The notes below the pieces were generated by a model. The model had not been told where the DNA came from. It was given only the letters and a program-made list of their open reading frames with translations, and did no database searches. Below are positions 9,654-18,939 of a stretch of DNA of 64,000 bases, one piece after another. The DNA is taken from the NCBI RefSeq assembly GCF_000299935.1, contig NZ_AMRL01000017.1, positions 1-64,000 on the forward strand, given 5' to 3'. A program made the position numbers and the translations under genes. Origin of the DNA: Oceanibaculum indicum P24 (GTDB taxonomy: Bacteria; Pseudomonadota; Alphaproteobacteria; Oceanibaculales; Oceanibaculaceae). Numbering within the stretch: position 1 is the stretch's first letter; each line of letters begins with the position of its first letter.

Positions 9654-10997
9654 ATGGCCTCTGCCGCCGAACAGCTCGCCTCTCAGATCAATTTCGGCGC
9701 CTTCTCCAAGGCGACGGAACTGAAGAAGCGCATCTGGTTCACGCTGGGTGCGCTGATCGTCTACCGTCTCGGCACCTATATCCCGATTCCCGGTATTGAC
9801 CCGGTGATTCTGGCGGAAATCTTCCGACAGAATTCCGGCGGTATTCTGGGCATGTTCGACATGTTCGCCGGCGGTGCGCTGGGGCGCATGACGATCTTCG
9901 CCCTGAACATCATGCCGTACATCTCGGCCTCCATCATTCTGCAGCTGATGACGGCGGTATCGCCGACGCTTGAGGCGCTGAAGAAGGAAGGCGAGTCAGG
10001 CCGTAAGAAGATCAACCAGTACACCCGTTATCTGACGGTGGTGCTGGCGACCGCTCAGGCCTTCGGCATCGTGGTTGGGCTTGAGGGGATGAGCGGTTCG
10101 GCCGGTTCCGCCGTGGTGGATCCGGGCTGGTTCTTCCGCGTGACCGCGGTCATCACGCTGGTCGGCGGCACCATCTTCCTGATGTGGCTGGGCGAGCAGA
10201 TCACCGCGCGCGGCATCGGCAATGGCATCTCGCTGATCATCTTCGCGGGCATTGTCGCCAACCTGCCGGCTGCCCTGGTGAACACGCTGGAACTGGGCCG
10301 TACCGGTGCGCTGTCGGCCGGCCTGATCATCCTGCTGCTGCTCGGCGCGGTGGCGGTCATCGCCTTCGTCTGCTTCATGGAGCGCGCGCAGCGCCGTCTC
10401 CTGGTGCAGTATCCCAAGCGCCAGGTCGGCGCCAAGATGTATGGCGGCGACACCTCGCACCTGCCGCTGAAGCTCAACACTTCGGGCGTCATTCCGCCGA
10501 TCTTCGCCTCGTCGCTGCTGCTGCTGCCGATCACGCTGGCGAACTTCACGGCGGGCCAGGGCCCGGCCTGGATGAGCACCGTGACCAGCCTGCTGGGCCA
10601 TGGCCAGCCGCTGTACATGGCGCTGTATATCTTCCTGATCGTGTTCTTCGCCTTCTTCTATACGGCGATCGTCTTCAACCCGGCGGACACGGCGGAGAAC
10701 CTGCGCAAGCATGGCGGCTTCATCCCCGGCATCCGTCCGGGCAAGAACACGGCCGATTATCTCGACTATGTGCTGACCCGGCTGACCGTCGTTGGCGCTG
10801 CCTATCTTGCTATCGTCTGTATCCTGCCGGAGCTGCTGATCAGCCAGTATGCCGTGCCGTTCTATTTCGGCGGCACCAGCCTGCTGATCGTGGTCACGGT
10901 GACCATGGATACAGTCGGTCAAATACAGTCCCACCTGCTGGCACACCAGTATGAAGGGCTGATCAAGAAGTCGAAGCTTCGGGGGAGGCGGGGATGA
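9654..10997 (+). CDS. secY: Protein translocase subunit SecY
   Basis: SecY forms the conducting channel of the inner-membrane Sec translocon with SecE and SecG. The 447-residue protein has ten predicted hydrophobic segments. Family markers are [13 protein letters not shown] near residue 40, [14 protein letters not shown] near 90, the cytoplasmic loop region [17 protein letters not shown], and [16 protein letters not shown]. It is translationally linked to adk, whose ATG lies within the end of secY (four-base overlap). Confidence 0.98.
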   Translation: MASAAEQLASQINFGAFSKATELKKRIWFTLGALIVYRLGTYIPIPGIDPVILAEIFRQNSGGILGMFDMFAGGALGRMTIFALNIMPYISASIILQLMTAVSPTLEALKKEGESGRKKINQYTRYLTVVLATAQAFGIVVGLEGMSGSAGSAVVDPGWFFRVTAVITLVGGTIFLMWLGEQITARGIGNGISLIIFAGIVANLPAALVNTLELGRTGALSAGLIILLLLGAVAVIAFVCFMERAQRRLLVQYPKRQVGAKMYGGDTSHLPLKLNTSGVIPPIFASSLLLLPITLANFTAGQGPAWMSTVTSLLGHGQPLYMALYIFLIVFFAFFYTAIVFNPADTAENLRKHGGFIPGIRPGKNTADYLDYVLTRLTVVGAAYLAIVCILPELLISQYAVPFYFGGTSLLIVVTVTMDTVGQIQSHLLAHQYEGLIKKSKLRGRRG

Positions 10998-11638
10998 ATC
11001 TGATACTGCTGGGGGCGCCGGGCGCTGGGAAGGGAACCCAGGCACGGCGTCTGCAGGACAAGCATGGGCTTGTCCAGCTGTCCACCGGTGACATGCTGCG
11101 CGCTGCTGTCAGCGCCGGCACCGAGGTGGGCAAGAAGGCCAAGGCGATCATGGATGCCGGCAAGCTGGTGTCCGACGACATCATGATTGCGATGATCGCC
11201 GACCGCATCTCCCAGCCGGACTGCAAGAACGGTTTCATCCTGGACGGCTTTCCGCGCACCACGGCCCAGGCCGAGGCGTTGGACGGTATGCTGGCCGAGA
11301 AGGGCCTGAAGCTCGACCATGTGATCGAGATGAAGGTCGATGAAGAGGCGCTGGTGGAGCGCGTGACCGGCCGGTACAGCTGCGCCAAGTGCGGTGCCGG
11401 CTATCACGACCGGTTCCAGAAGCCGAAGGTCGAGGGCGTGTGCGACAGCTGCGGCAGCACCGAGTTCAAGCGCCGCGCCGACGACAATGAGGAAACGGTG
11501 CGCGCGCGCCTCGTTGCCTATCGTGACCAGACCGCGCCGATCTTGCCCTACTATCGGGGCAAGGGCGTGCTGAAGGCGGTCGATGGCATGGCGGAGATCG
11601 ACGAGGTCACTCGTCAGATCGAGGCGATTATTGGGTGA
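10994..11638 (+). CDS. adk: Adenylate kinase, zinc-type LID
   Basis: Adenylate kinase interconverts ATP, AMP and ADP in the cytoplasm. The P-loop [11 protein letters not shown] is at residues 7-17 and the FILDGFPRT segment follows near residue 80. The LID domain has four cysteines in two CxxC pairs (CAKC and CDSC, about residues 130 and 150), the structural zinc type. It has 214 residues. The ATG overlaps secY. The position after secY is the usual alphaproteobacterial arrangement. Confidence 0.98.
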   Translation: MNLILLGAPGAGKGTQARRLQDKHGLVQLSTGDMLRAAVSAGTEVGKKAKAIMDAGKLVSDDIMIAMIADRISQPDCKNGFILDGFPRTTAQAEALDGMLAEKGLKLDHVIEMKVDEEALVERVTGRYSCAKCGAGYHDRFQKPKVEGVCDSCGSTEFKRRADDNEETVRARLVAYRDQTAPILPYYRGKGVLKAVDGMAEIDEVTRQIEAIIG

Positions 11639-11647
11639 CGGTATTGG

Positions 11648-11675
11648 TTGACTCCGGATCGAAGGGCCGTATAAT
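11648..11675 (+). promoter_or_regulatory. Sigma-70-like promoter for rpsM-rpsK-rpoA-rplQ
   Basis: TTGACT at 11648-11653 and TATAAT at 11670-11675 are separated by 16 bases. This is nearly a perfect consensus and stands out in GC-rich DNA. It lies in the 131-base adk-rpsM gap and points at rpsM, so the alpha operon genes can be transcribed independently of the upstream S10-spc genes. Confidence 0.75.
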
Positions 11676-11769
11676 CCGCGCCCTCGGTTGCGCAGCTTCC
11701 GTACCGTTTGTCGTGTCTGAAATCAGGGCTGATGTTCAGCCCCTGTCTGTTGTTTAAGGAGCAGGTCTC

Positions 11770-12138
11770 GTGGCTCGTATTGCTGGCGTGAACATTCCGA
11801 CGCAGAAGCGTGTGGAAATCGCCCTTACCTACATTCACGGCATTGGCCGCACCAAGGCGAAGGAACTGTGCTCCAAGCTCAGCATTCCCTTCGAGCGCCG
11901 CGTGAACGAACTGACCGACGACGAGGTTCTGCGCATCCGCGAGACCATCGACGCCGATTTCATTGTCGAAGGCGATCTGCGCCGTGAGACCGCGATGAAC
12001 ATCAAGCGCCTGATGGACCTCGGCTGCTATCGCGGCCTGCGTCATCGCAAGGGGCTGCCGGTGCACGGTCAGCGGACCCACACGAACGCCCGCACCCGCA
12101 AGGGCCCGGCGCGTCCGATCGCCGGCAAGAAGAAGTAA
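11770..12138 (+). CDS. rpsM: 30S ribosomal protein S13
   Basis: S13 lies at the top of the 30S head and contacts the P-site tRNA and L5. It begins [19 protein letters not shown] and ends with the basic [20 protein letters not shown] tail. The start codon is GTG at 11770, preceded by AAGGAGCAGG. It has 122 residues. rpmJ (L36), which separates secY from rpsM in E. coli, is absent here. Confidence 0.97.
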   Translation: MARIAGVNIPTQKRVEIALTYIHGIGRTKAKELCSKLSIPFERRVNELTDDEVLRIRETIDADFIVEGDLRRETAMNIKRLMDLGCYRGLRHRKGLPVHGQRTHTNARTRKGPARPIAGKKK

Positions 12139-12159
12139 GACTGGAAGGACGCAAGAATT

Positions 12160-12549
12160 ATGGCCAAGCAGCCGCAGCAGCGCCGCCGCAAAGAGCGCAA
12201 GAATATCTCCTCTGGCGTGGCGCACGTGAACGCCTCCTTCAACAACACGATGATCACGATCAGCGATGCCCAGGGCAACGCGATCTCCTGGTCGTCGGCT
12301 GGCATGATGGGCTTCAAGGGTTCCCGTAAGTCCACCCCCTATGCTGCCCAGATGGCGGCTGAGGATGCGGGCCGGAAGGCCCAGGAGCATGGCATGCGGA
12401 CCCTCGACGTCGAGGTCAAGGGTCCGGGCTCCGGTCGTGAGTCGGCGCTGCGGGCGCTGCAGTCGCTTGGTCTGCAGATCATGTCGATCCGCGACGTGAC
12501 CCCGATCCCGCATAATGGCTGCCGGCCGCCCAAGCGGCGCCGGGTCTGA
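12160..12549 (+). CDS. rpsK: 30S ribosomal protein S11
   Basis: S11 is on the 30S platform near the Shine-Dalgarno/anti-Shine-Dalgarno helix. The sequence [20 protein letters not shown] and the C-terminal [20 protein letters not shown] are diagnostic. It has 129 residues and is 21 bases after rpsM. Confidence 0.98.
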   Translation: MAKQPQQRRRKERKNISSGVAHVNASFNNTMITISDAQGNAISWSSAGMMGFKGSRKSTPYAAQMAAEDAGRKAQEHGMRTLDVEVKGPGSGRESALRALQSLGLQIMSIRDVTPIPHNGCRPPKRRRV

Positions 12550-12661
12550 TCGAGGCCATTTTCTCCGGGTTTCCTGCCGCGGCCGTTGCTTCAAGAAAGA
12601 CGGCCGCGTCAGTGTTAGCAAGGAAGCCCGCTTTTGACACAGATTGTGTGAGGTTGCTCCA

Positions 12662-13678
12662 GTGATCCAGAAGAACTGGCAGGCATTGATCAAACCGAAC
12701 AAGCTCGACGTCCAGCAGGGCGGCGACGCGGACCGGCAGGCAACCATTGTCGCCGAGCCGCTGGAGCGTGGCTTCGGCCTGACGCTCGGCAACGCGTTGC
12801 GCCGCGTGCTGCTGTCCTCGCTGCAGGGCGCGGCCGTGACCGCCATCCATGTGGATGGCGTGCTGCACGAGTTCTCCTCGATCCCGGGCGTGCGTGAGGA
12901 TGTGACGGACATCGTCCTGAACATCAAGGCGCTGGCCCTGCGGATGCATGCGGAAGGCCCGAAGAAGATGCGCCTGCGCGTCGACGGGCCGGCCGAGGTG
13001 ACTGCCGGCATGATCGAGACCGGTGCCGACATCGAGATCATGAATCCGGACCTGCATATCTGCACGCTGGATGCCGATGCGCATCTGGTGATGGAGCTGA
13101 CCGTGGAGACCGGCAAGGGCTATGTCCCGTCGTCGGCCAACCGCGCCGAGGATGCACCGATCGGTCTGATCCCGGTCGATGCCATCTTCAGCCCGGTGCG
13201 CAAGGTCTCCTACAAGGTGGAGAACACCCGCGTCGGCCAGACCACGGACTATGACAAGCTGTCCATGGTGCTGGAGACGAACGGCGTGGTGACGCCTGAG
13301 GACGCGGTGGCCCTGGCTGCCCGCATCCTGCAGGACCAGCTGCAGCTGTTCATCAACTTCGAGGAGCCGCAGGCGCGCGGCTCGGAGGAGGAATCCTCGG
13401 AACTGCCGTTCAACAAGAACCTGCTGCGCAAGGTGGACGAGCTGGAACTGTCGGTCCGCTCGGCCAACTGCCTGAAGAACGACAATATCGTCTATATCGG
13501 CGATCTGGTTCAGAAGACCGAGGCCGAGATGCTGCGGACCCCGAACTTCGGCCGCAAGTCCTTGAACGAGATCAAGGAAGTGCTGTCGCAGATGGGCCTG
13601 CACCTCGGCATGGAAATTCCGAACTGGCCGCCGGAGAACATCGAGGAACTGGCGAAGCGGCTGGAAGAGCCCTACTAA
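12662..13678 (+). CDS. rpoA: RNA polymerase subunit alpha
   Basis: The alpha subunit nucleates RNA polymerase assembly and its C-terminal domain contacts UP elements and activators. The N-terminal domain includes [20 protein letters not shown] near residue 30. The C-terminal domain carries [13 protein letters not shown] and [20 protein letters not shown] 12662 is chosen as start because GAGG lies eight bases upstream and it gives [15 protein letters not shown]; a TTG at 12644 in the same frame is less likely. The product is 338 residues, standard length. Confidence 0.97.
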   Translation: MIQKNWQALIKPNKLDVQQGGDADRQATIVAEPLERGFGLTLGNALRRVLLSSLQGAAVTAIHVDGVLHEFSSIPGVREDVTDIVLNIKALALRMHAEGPKKMRLRVDGPAEVTAGMIETGADIEIMNPDLHICTLDADAHLVMELTVETGKGYVPSSANRAEDAPIGLIPVDAIFSPVRKVSYKVENTRVGQTTDYDKLSMVLETNGVVTPEDAVALAARILQDQLQLFINFEEPQARGSEEESSELPFNKNLLRKVDELELSVRSANCLKNDNIVYIGDLVQKTEAEMLRTPNFGRKSLNEIKEVLSQMGLHLGMEIPNWPPENIEELAKRLEEPY

Positions 13679-13774
13679 GCCGGTTTCAGTCTTGCGTTAG
13701 GTCGCGGTTGGCGGTACATCCCCGGCCGGGTTTCAGAAGCAACGGCGGGAAGCCGTCGCGAGGGAGTTTTAGAA

Positions 13775-14200
13775 ATGCGTCACGGTAAGAGCGGTCGGAA
13801 GCTCAATCGCACTTCGTCGCACCGTCAGGCGATGTTCAGCAACATGGCGGCAGCACTGATCAAGCACGAGCAGATCAAGACGACGCTGCCGAAGGCCAAG
13901 GAGCTGCGCCCCGTGGTCGAGAAGCTGATCACGCTGGGCAAGCGCGGCGGCATCCATGCCCGCCGTCAGGTCTTCGCCTTCCTGCGCGACGATGCCACCA
14001 CGGCCAAGCTGTTCGAGACGCTGGGCCAGCGCTATTCGGAGCGTCCGGGTGGCTACACCCGCGTGCTGAAGGCTGGCTTCCGCTATGGCGATGCCGCCCC
14101 GATGGCGATCATCGAGCTGGTGGACCGCGATCCGGAGGCCAAGGGCCAGGACAGCGGCCCGGTGATGGGCGCTGACGAGGCTGAGGCGGTCGCCGCCTAA
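13775..14200 (+). CDS. rplQ: 50S ribosomal protein L17
   Basis: L17 lies near the tunnel exit on the 50S solvent side. [20 protein letters not shown] and [20 protein letters not shown] identify it. It has 141 residues with an acidic C-terminal tail. It is the last gene of the ribosomal block and a terminator follows at once. Confidence 0.97.
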   Translation: MRHGKSGRKLNRTSSHRQAMFSNMAAALIKHEQIKTTLPKAKELRPVVEKLITLGKRGGIHARRQVFAFLRDDATTAKLFETLGQRYSERPGGYTRVLKAGFRYGDAAPMAIIELVDRDPEAKGQDSGPVMGADEAEAVAA

Positions 14201-14223
14201 GGCCGGCACACAGGCAATTACGC

Positions 14224-14257
14224 AAAAAAGGGCGTCCTTCGGGGCGCCCTTTTCGTT
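14224..14257 (+). terminator. Rho-independent terminator after rplQ
   Basis: An A-rich run and AAAAGGGCGTCC pair with GGGGCGCCCTTTT around a TTCG loop, followed by TTTTCGTTT. The hairpin lies about 25 bases after the rplQ stop. It ends the alpha operon and separates it from htpG. Confidence 0.85.
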
Positions 14258-14300
14258 TATCCCCCTCATCCCGTGCATATGCCCCCATCATCCGCAGGGG

Positions 14301-14330
14301 CTTGCAGCCAGCCTTTCAGTTCACATATCT
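14301..14330 (+). promoter_or_regulatory. Possible heat-shock (RpoH-type) promoter for htpG
   Basis: CTTGCAG at 14301-14307 and CATATCT at 14324-14330 are 16 bases apart and lie 43 bases before the htpG start. This loosely resembles the alphaproteobacterial RpoH pattern CTTG...CCAT-T. htpG is commonly heat inducible. The match is partial, so this is a candidate only. Confidence 0.35.
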
Positions 14331-14372
14331 GCCGCATCCTTTTCCACCAACAGCAAGAACAGAAAAACGGTC

Positions 14373-16244
14373 ATGTCGGCAGAAAAGCTCTCCTTCCAGG
14401 CGGAAGTCAGCCGCCTCCTCGATATCGTCGTGAACTCGCTCTACAGCGAGAAGGAAATCTTCCTGCGCGAACTGGTCTCCAACGCCTCGGATGCCTGCGA
14501 CAAGCTGCGCTATCTGGCGCTCACCAAGGGCGAATTGCTGGGCGATGACGCGGCGTTCGCGATCACGCTCACTACTGACGCGAAGGCGCGCACGCTCACC
14601 ATCTCGGACAATGGCATCGGCATGGACCGGGACGAGCTGATCGCCAATCTGGGCACCATTGCGCGCTCCGGCACGGCGGCTTTCGTTGGCGAGCTTAGCG
14701 GCGACGCCAAGAAGGACACCAACCTGATCGGCCAGTTCGGCGTCGGTTTCTATTCCGCCTATATGGTGGCCGAGAAGGTCGAGGTGCTGACCCGCAAGGC
14801 GGGGGAGGAGGCCGCCTGGCTATGGACCTCCGACGGGCGCGGCGACTTCACCATCCAGCAGAGCGAGAAGGCCGGGCGCGGCACCCTGATCACGCTGCAT
14901 CTGCGCGAAGGCAGCGAGGAATATCTGGAGGCCGACCGGCTGCGCCAGATCGTGAAGCGCTACTCCGATCATATCGCCATCCCGATCCGGCTGGTCGAGG
15001 GCGACAAGACCGAGACGCTGAATCGCGCCTCCGCGCTGTGGACGCGCTCCAAGAGCGAGATCACGCCGGAGGAATACAAGGAATTCTATCACCACGCCGC
15101 CCACGCCTTCGATGAGCCGTGGGAGACGCTGCACTGGCAGGCCGAGGGGCTGATCTCCTACACCGGCCTGCTGTTCGTGCCGGGATCGCGCCCGTTCGAC
15201 CTGTTCCATCCGGAGCGCAAGAGCCGGGTGAAGCTCTATGTGCGCCGCGTCTTTATCACCGACGATTGCCAGGAACTGGTGCCGGAATATCTGCGCTTCC
15301 TGCGCGGCGTGGTGGATTCCGAAGATCTGCCGCTGAACGTCAGCCGCGAGATGCTGCAGGCGAGCCCCGTGGTGCAGAAAATCCGCCAGGGTATCGTAAA
15401 GCGCGTGCTGGGCGAGCTGCAGAAGAAGGCCGAGAAGGAGCCGGAGGCTTACTCAGGCTTCTGGGAGAATTTCGGCCCGGTGCTGAAGGAAGGGCTCTAC
15501 AGCGAGCATGGCAGCGACCGCGAGCAGTTGCTGAAGCTGGCGCGCTTCCGTTCCAGCAATGGTGACGGGCTGGTCAGCCTTGCCGACTATGCCGGCCGCA
15601 TGAAGGAAGGTCAGGACACCATCTTCTACATCACCGGCGAGGATGCGGCGGCCCTGCTGGAAAGCCCGCAGCTGGAAGGCTTCCGCGCCAAGGGCGTTGA
15701 GGTGCTGCTGCTGACCGACCCGATCGACGAGTTCTGGATTCCCTCGGTCGTCGAGTATGAGGGGCACAAGTTCAAGTCGGTCACCCGCGGCGGCACCGAC
15801 CTGGCCAAGGTGAAGGGTGCCGAGAAGTCGGACGCGGAGAAGAAGGAGGAGGCCGACAGCAAGGACGATGTCGGCAGCCTGGTCGCGCTGATGCAACTGG
15901 CGCTGAAGGACGAGGTGAAGGATGTCCGCGCCTCCGAACGGCTGACCGACAGTGCGGTCTGCCTGGTCGCCGACGAGGGCGACATGGACATGCATCTGGA
16001 GCGGCTGCTGCGCCAGCACAAGCAGCTCGACAACAGCTTCAAGCGCATCCTGGAGGTGAACCCCGCCCATCCGGTGATCCGCAAGCTGGCGGCCCATGTG
16101 GCGGCGAAGGGCGGCGAGGCCAGCATCGACGATGCCGCCCTGCTGCTGCTCGATCAGGCCCGCATCCTGGAAGGCGAGCCGCTGCGCGATGCCAGGGGCT
16201 TCGCCACCCGCCTGTCCGCCTTCCTGGAAAAAGGGCTGGGCTGA
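14373..16244 (+). CDS. htpG: Molecular chaperone HtpG (bacterial Hsp90)
   Basis: HtpG is a dimeric ATP-dependent cytosolic chaperone. The GHKL ATPase domain shows ELVSNASDACDKLR near residue 30, DNGIGM near residue 79 and GQFGVGFYSAYMVA near residue 120. The middle domain has the conserved LPLNVSREMLQ, and the C-terminal dimerisation domain follows a short charged linker (KSDAEKKEEADSKDD). It has 623 residues, the usual length. It is transcribed alone. Confidence 0.98.
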   Translation: MSAEKLSFQAEVSRLLDIVVNSLYSEKEIFLRELVSNASDACDKLRYLALTKGELLGDDAAFAITLTTDAKARTLTISDNGIGMDRDELIANLGTIARSGTAAFVGELSGDAKKDTNLIGQFGVGFYSAYMVAEKVEVLTRKAGEEAAWLWTSDGRGDFTIQQSEKAGRGTLITLHLREGSEEYLEADRLRQIVKRYSDHIAIPIRLVEGDKTETLNRASALWTRSKSEITPEEYKEFYHHAAHAFDEPWETLHWQAEGLISYTGLLFVPGSRPFDLFHPERKSRVKLYVRRVFITDDCQELVPEYLRFLRGVVDSEDLPLNVSREMLQASPVVQKIRQGIVKRVLGELQKKAEKEPEAYSGFWENFGPVLKEGLYSEHGSDREQLLKLARFRSSNGDGLVSLADYAGRMKEGQDTIFYITGEDAAALLESPQLEGFRAKGVEVLLLTDPIDEFWIPSVVEYEGHKFKSVTRGGTDLAKVKGAEKSDAEKKEEADSKDDVGSLVALMQLALKDEVKDVRASERLTDSAVCLVADEGDMDMHLERLLRQHKQLDNSFKRILEVNPAHPVIRKLAAHVAAKGGEASIDDAALLLLDQARILEGEPLRDARGFATRLSAFLEKGLG

Positions 16245-16278
16245 GCGGTTTGACCAGCACCTAACCTACAGCTCCCAT

Positions 16279-16376
16279 CGTCACCCCCGGGCTTGACCCG
16301 GGGGTCCAGGGGCGGTGCTCTGCCTGAAACGTCTCAGGACGTGGCCCCTGGATTGCCGGGTCAAGCCCGGCAATGA
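16279..16376. repeat. Pair of facing REP-like extragenic palindromes
   Basis: The left unit is TCACCCCCGGGCTTGACCC with its downstream GGGGGTCCAGGGG. The right unit, in inverse orientation, is CCCCTGGATTGCCGGG followed by TCAAGCCCGGCAATGAC. Each is an imperfect palindrome around GGCTTGACCCG, and the two face each other across about 35 bases. This layout matches repetitive extragenic elements seen widely between alphaproteobacterial genes. It lies between the convergent ends of htpG and the PLP enzyme and may help termination of both. Confidence 0.8.
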
Positions 16377-16402
16377 CAAACAGGGTGTAAGGGGCTTGGG
16401 CC

Positions 16403-17554
16403 TCAGATCGCCGCCAGCGCCTGTTCCAGATCGGCGATCAGGTCCTCGATCTTCTCGATGCCGACGGAGAAGCGCAGCAGGTCGCCGGGCACTGGGCTGG
16501 TATCGCCCTCGATGGAGCGGCGATGCTCCACCAGGCTCTCCACGCCGCCCAGCGAGGTGGCGCGCTTGAACAGCTTCAGGTTGGCGGCCAGGGCGATGGC
16601 CTTCTGCTCGCCGCCCTTCACCCGCATCGACAGCATGCCGCTGAAGCCGCCGCTCATCTGGCGCGCAGCGATGGCATGGCCGGGGTGCGCGGGCAGTCCC
16701 GGATAAAGCATCCGTTCCAGCTTGGGGTGCTTCTCGAAATGCTGGGCGATGGCCATGGCGTTGGCGCTGGCGGCGCGCACGCGGATGTGCAGGGTGCGCA
16801 TGCCGCGCAGCAGCAGCCAGGCCTCGAACGGGCCGATGATGGTGCCGACATCCTTGCGGATGGCGACGATGCGGCGCCAGAAATCATCCTCCTTGGCGGT
16901 GACGATGGCGCCGGCGATCACGTCGCTGTGGCCGTTGATGTATTTCGTGGCCGAATGCATGACGAGATCGGCGCCATGCTCCAGCGGGCGCGACAGCACC
17001 GGCGTGGCGACCGTCGAATCGACCGCCAGCTTAGCACCCACGGAATGGGCGATGCGCGCCGCCTCGGCCAGGTCGGTCACCGTCCACATTGGGTTGGAGG
17101 GCGTTTCCGCCCAGATCAGCGCCGGGCGGTGCTGTTCGGTCAGCGCCTTCAGCGCGGCCATGTCGTCATTCTGGTAATAGACGATCTTCACGCCCCATTC
17201 GGCGCCCCATTCGTTCAGCCATTTGCGCACGCCCCAGTACATCACTTCCGGCACCAGCGCGGTGTCGCCGGGCTTCAGCGCCATGAAGATGCCGGTCGCC
17301 GCCGACATGCCGGACGCCACCAGCAGGCTGGCAGTCCCGTTCTCCAGCTTGGTCAGCACGCCCTCGGCCAGGCGGACCGTCTGGTTGTCCGGCCGGCCAT
17401 AGATATGGCCGCGGGCGTAGGTCAGGTCCGCCTCGCGCTCATAGGTGCTGGCGATATAGACGGGCGGGGTGACGGCGCCGGTCAGGGGCTCGACGAAACC
17501 AAGCGCCTGGGCGGCCAGCGTCTCGGGCGACGCATCAGGGAAGTTCTTGCTCAT
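16403..17554 (-). CDS. Cys/Met metabolism PLP-dependent enzyme (cystathionine gamma-synthase family)
   Basis: This is a fold-type I PLP enzyme of the cystathionine beta-lyase/gamma-synthase/O-acylhomoserine sulfhydrylase group, acting in transsulfuration or methionine metabolism. Visible family features are TPPVYIASTYER near residue 30, Y-G-R in YARGHIYGRPDNQTV near 50, and the PLP lysine in HSATKYINGHSD near residue 200. The length of 383 residues is normal. The exact reaction cannot be assigned from motifs. It is convergent with htpG and not clearly in an operon. Confidence 0.88.
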   Translation of the reverse strand: MSKNFPDASPETLAAQALGFVEPLTGAVTPPVYIASTYEREADLTYARGHIYGRPDNQTVRLAEGVLTKLENGTASLLVASGMSAATGIFMALKPGDTALVPEVMYWGVRKWLNEWGAEWGVKIVYYQNDDMAALKALTEQHRPALIWAETPSNPMWTVTDLAEAARIAHSVGAKLAVDSTVATPVLSRPLEHGADLVMHSATKYINGHSDVIAGAIVTAKEDDFWRRIVAIRKDVGTIIGPFEAWLLLRGMRTLHIRVRAASANAMAIAQHFEKHPKLERMLYPGLPAHPGHAIAARQMSGGFSGMLSMRVKGGEQKAIALAANLKLFKRATSLGGVESLVEHRRSIEGDTSPVPGDLLRFSVGIEKIEDLIADLEQALAAI

Positions 17555-17653
17555 GCCGCTAGCACTAGCGCGGCGCGGCCATCCCCGGCAAGTGCGCTGC
17601 GCGCATGGGCCGCACGCTGATATTGGTGCGGCCCACCCGCTTCAGCCCCCGCC

Positions 17654-17869
17654 TCAGAAAGAAGCGATACGCGGCAGGGACAGCGGCGGCAGCGGGCGCT
17701 TCACGGCGATGCGCTGCCGGGGAGAAAACAGCCGCCTGATGTGCTGGCCGATTGAGCGCAGCCATTGCGCGCTGGTCTCGGCACGCAAATGATGGGCATG
17801 GCGGATATGGGCTGCCACGATTTCTGGCGTGGGGTACTCGGTAAGGATGATAATGCGGGGTGTGCTCAT
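17654..17869 (-). CDS. Small basic protein divergent from a LysR regulator
   Basis: From the ATG at 17869 the product is 71 residues (MSTPRIIILTEYPTPEIVAA). A very strong binding site, AGGAGGAAGAG, lies directly upstream on this strand and decides the start. The middle reads AHIRHAHHLRAETSAQWLRS followed by basic sequence. This resembles small alphaproteobacterial proteins of the RSP_7527/DUF1127 kind, which carry an Arg-rich helix. No signal peptide or membrane segment is seen. It is divergent from the LysR gene, which often controls such a neighbour. Confidence 0.65.
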   Translation of the reverse strand: MSTPRIIILTEYPTPEIVAAHIRHAHHLRAETSAQWLRSIGQHIRRLFSPRQRIAVKRPLPPLSLPRIASF

Positions 17870-17985
17870 CTCTTCCTCCTGTCGGTGGCTGGCGGGAAGA
17901 TGCCTGTCCCCAAGATTATTCATTGCCACTTAAATGATAATCCGCTGAAATGTGGCCGATTAATTTCCATTAGGGAAATAAAGCG

Positions 17986-18939
17986 ATGGATCGTTTTCTC
18001 GCCTTGCGCATCTTCAATGCGGTCGTGGAGGAAGAAAGCCTGATTGGCGCCAGCCGCAAGCTGGCGCTGTCGCCCTCCGCCATTAGCAAGAATCTGGCGG
18101 CGCTGGAGGAGGAGCTGGGCGCGCGACTGCTGAACCGTACCACGCGCCGCGTCAGCCTGACCGAGGCCGGCGAAGCCTATTACGAGCGCACGGCGCGGCT
18201 GCTGGGCGATCTGGAGGAGGCGGACGGCATGGTCAGCCGCATGGAAGGCGCGCCGCGCGGCGTGCTGCGCGTCTCCGCGCCGATCAGTTTCGGCCAGCGC
18301 CATCTGGCCCCGGCGCTGCCGGATTTCCGGGCGCAGCACCCGGAGGTGGTGGTGCAGATGTTCCTGGAGGACCGGGTGGTCGATCTAGTGGCGGAGCGGT
18401 TCGACCTCGCCATCCGCATCGCCAACCTGCGCGATTCCAGCCTGGTGGCGCGCAAGCTGGCCTCCAACCACCGCAAGATCTACGCGGCGCCGGACTATAT
18501 CGCCCGGCACGGCCTGCCTGTCACGCCATCGGACATCGAACAGCACGCGCTGGTGACGATGCCGCCCGGCTCGCCGCTGCTGGACCTGACCCTGACGCGC
18601 GGGGATGAGGTCCGCTCGCTGCACCTGCTGGGCGATATCCAGCTGAATTCTGTGGAGGGTGTGCTGGCCGCCTGCCTCGCCGGTGGCGGGCTGGCGGTGC
18701 TGCCCAGCTACATGGTCTGCGACCATCTGATCGCCGGACGGCTGGTGCCGGTGCTGCCGGACTACACTGTACCTGACACGGTGATCCAGGCGGTGTTTCC
18801 GTCCTCGCGCCACCTGTCGATCAAGGTGCGGGCGTTCATCGACTTCATGGTCGCGCGCTTCAGCCCGATGCCGCCCTGGGAATGCGTTGACCGTATGCCG
18901 GCAGCGGCTCCCAAGGCGGAACTGGTCGAGGCCGATTAG
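17986..18939 (+). CDS. LysR-family transcriptional regulator
   Basis: The N-terminal winged helix-turn-helix covers about residues 1-60 (ASRKLALSPSAISKNLAALE) with the LNRTTRRVSLTEAGEAYYER wing. The effector domain begins near residue 90 with GVLRVSAPISFGQRHLAP. At 317 residues it has normal size. It belongs to the CrgA/DhcR-like subgroup in style. The target is unknown; the divergent small gene at 17654 and the convergent glutathione transferase are candidates. Its TAG overlaps the transferase stop. Confidence 0.93.
   Translation: MDRFLALRIFNAVVEEESLIGASRKLALSPSAISKNLAALEEELGARLLNRTTRRVSLTEAGEAYYERTARLLGDLEEADGMVSRMEGAPRGVLRVSAPISFGQRHLAPALPDFRAQHPEVVVQMFLEDRVVDLVAERFDLAIRIANLRDSSLVARKLASNHRKIYAAPDYIARHGLPVTPSDIEQHALVTMPPGSPLLDLTLTRGDEVRSLHLLGDIQLNSVEGVLAACLAGGGLAVLPSYMVCDHLIAGRLVPVLPDYTVPDTVIQAVFPSSRHLSIKVRAFIDFMVARFSPMPPWECVDRMPAAAPKAELVEAD

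Noticed and set aside
10998-11769. Missing rpmJ (L36) between secY and rpsM
   Set aside because: Absence here is normal for alphaproteobacteria, where rpmJ is elsewhere; adk occupies this place.
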